Assembly: GCA_030149325.1 (NCBI GenBank)
Contig: JASBRS010000084.1
Coordinates: forward strand, 1-64,000
From: Deinococci bacterium
GTDB taxonomy: Bacteria > Deinococcota > Deinococci > Deinococcales > Trueperaceae
Reading direction: 5' to 3'
Length of the DNA stretch: 64,000 bases
A program made the position numbers and the translations under genes. Shown here piece by piece: positions 63,430 to 64,000 of the stretch (the first letter of the stretch is position 1; every line of letters starts with the position of its first letter). Under the pieces are notes generated by a model that worked only from the letters and a program-made list of their open reading frames with translations, ran no database searches and had not been told where the DNA came from.

Positions 63430-64000
63430 ATGACGCGCTTCCCTCTCGGACGCCCGGCCAGGATCGCGGTGCTGGCCTCGGGGCGCGGCTCGAACCTCGA
63501 GGCGCTGCTGCGGTCCTTCCCGCCCGGCGACGAGCTCGGCGAGATCCGTCTGGTGCTGAGCAACCGGGCCTCGGCGCCGGCGCTGGCCAAGGCGCGCGCC
63601 GCAGGCGTCGACGCCGTCCACGTGCCGTACCCCGACCGGGCGACCTTCGAAGACCGCGCCCTCGCCCTGCTCGACGGGGCCGACATCGATCTGGTGTGCC
63701 TGGCCGGCTTCATGCGCATCCTCTCGCCCGGCTTCGTCCGCCACTTCCGCGGACGCGTGCTCAACGTCCATCCCAGCCTGCTGCCGGCGTTCCGGGGGTT
63801 GCACGCGCAGCGGCAGGCCATCGAGGCCGGCGTCCGCGAGAGCGGCTGCACCGTCCACCTGGTCGACGAGGGCGTCGATACCGGGCGCATCCTGGTGCAA
63901 CGGCGCGTCGAGGTCCTGCCCGACGACGACGAGGAGAGCCTGGCCCAGCGCATCCGTGTGCAGGAGCACGAGGCCTTCCCCGAGGCCGTTCGGCTGGTCC
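63430..64000 (+). CDS. purN: phosphoribosylglycinamide formyltransferase, partial
   Basis: The gene is cut by the window edge after 190 codons, close to its usual length. PurN transfers formyl from 10-formyl-THF to GAR in purine synthesis. It shows LASGRGSNLEALL for phosphate binding, RVLNVHPSLLPAFRG with the catalytic Asn and His, and CTVHLVDEGVDTG with the catalytic Asp. It uses a leaderless-type start. Confidence 0.94.
   Translation, partial: MTRFPLGRPARIAVLASGRGSNLEALLRSFPPGDELGEIRLVLSNRASAPALAKARAAGVDAVHVPYPDRATFEDRALALLDGADIDLVCLAGFMRILSPGFVRHFRGRVLNVHPSLLPAFRGLHAQRQAIEAGVRESGCTVHLVDEGVDTGRILVQRRVEVLPDDDEESLAQRIRVQEHEAFPEAVRLV

Overview
The window is a high-GC bacterial chromosome segment that fits the phylum Deinococcota (Deinococcus-Thermus), perhaps a Trueperaceae-like or Deinococcus-like lineage. 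The evidence is a short IF-2 lacking the long N-terminal extension, a fused SecDF, an envelope gene set with a TamB-like protein of about 3400 residues, a tmRNA tag ending in NYALAA, a candidate glmS ribozyme, and repeated -10 boxes (TANNNT) placed only 5-10 nt before start codons, as in leaderless Deinococcus transcripts. No tRNA, rRNA, insertion sequence, CRISPR array or prophage was found. The species is not determined.

Layout. 1-7.4 kb: the end of a truncated gene and a lipoprotein gene, then the leftward operon rimP-nusA-ylxR-infB-(small secreted protein)-secDF behind a strong promoter and a terminator-like leader hairpin. 7.4-15.6 kb, rightward: a structured leader and a class-V aminotransferase, an unknown gene, pheST behind a Phe leader peptide and attenuator, a small membrane protein, and glmS behind a candidate glmS ribozyme. 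15.6-23.4 kb: glgA with a TPR protein (leftward), a Ctp protease and a two-gene ABC exporter (rightward), and pckA (leftward). 23.5-33.7 kb: the giant TamB-like gene. 33.8-45.9 kb, rightward: acyP-trpC-SDR, a paired M16 protease, an Lpt-like trio (LptA/C-like, LptD-like barrel, LptF/G-like permease), a bifunctional RelA/SpoT enzyme, and an LMW-phosphatase plus fructosamine-kinase pair. 45.9-54.7 kb: SRP RNA (leftward), two tandem type IV pilins, and a surface-polysaccharide locus (two Wzy_C/O-antigen-ligase-like proteins, GT2, GT39-like, DegT aminotransferase, small membrane protein) whose base composition looks less GC-rich. 54.7-64 kb: a SAM-I riboswitch with metY-metX, ssrA (tmRNA), a MsmK/UgpC-type ATPase, an ABC-F protein, a fumarylacetoacetate-hydrolase-family enzyme, an MBL-fold hydrolase, and purN running off the end.

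How it fits together. Much of the window is housekeeping: translation and transcription factors, Phe-tRNA synthesis, ribosome rescue, SRP/Sec export and the stringent response. A second theme is building a two-membrane envelope: SecDF, TamB-like, the Lpt-like trio, the M16 pair, pilins and glycan polymerase/ligase genes. RNA-level control is unusually dense: a rimP leader hairpin, a pheST attenuator, a candidate glmS ribozyme, a SAM-I riboswitch and one unassigned structured leader. The least explained parts are the Lpt-like trio in a lineage thought to lack classical LPS, the pilin plus glycan locus, and the leader at 7445-7593.
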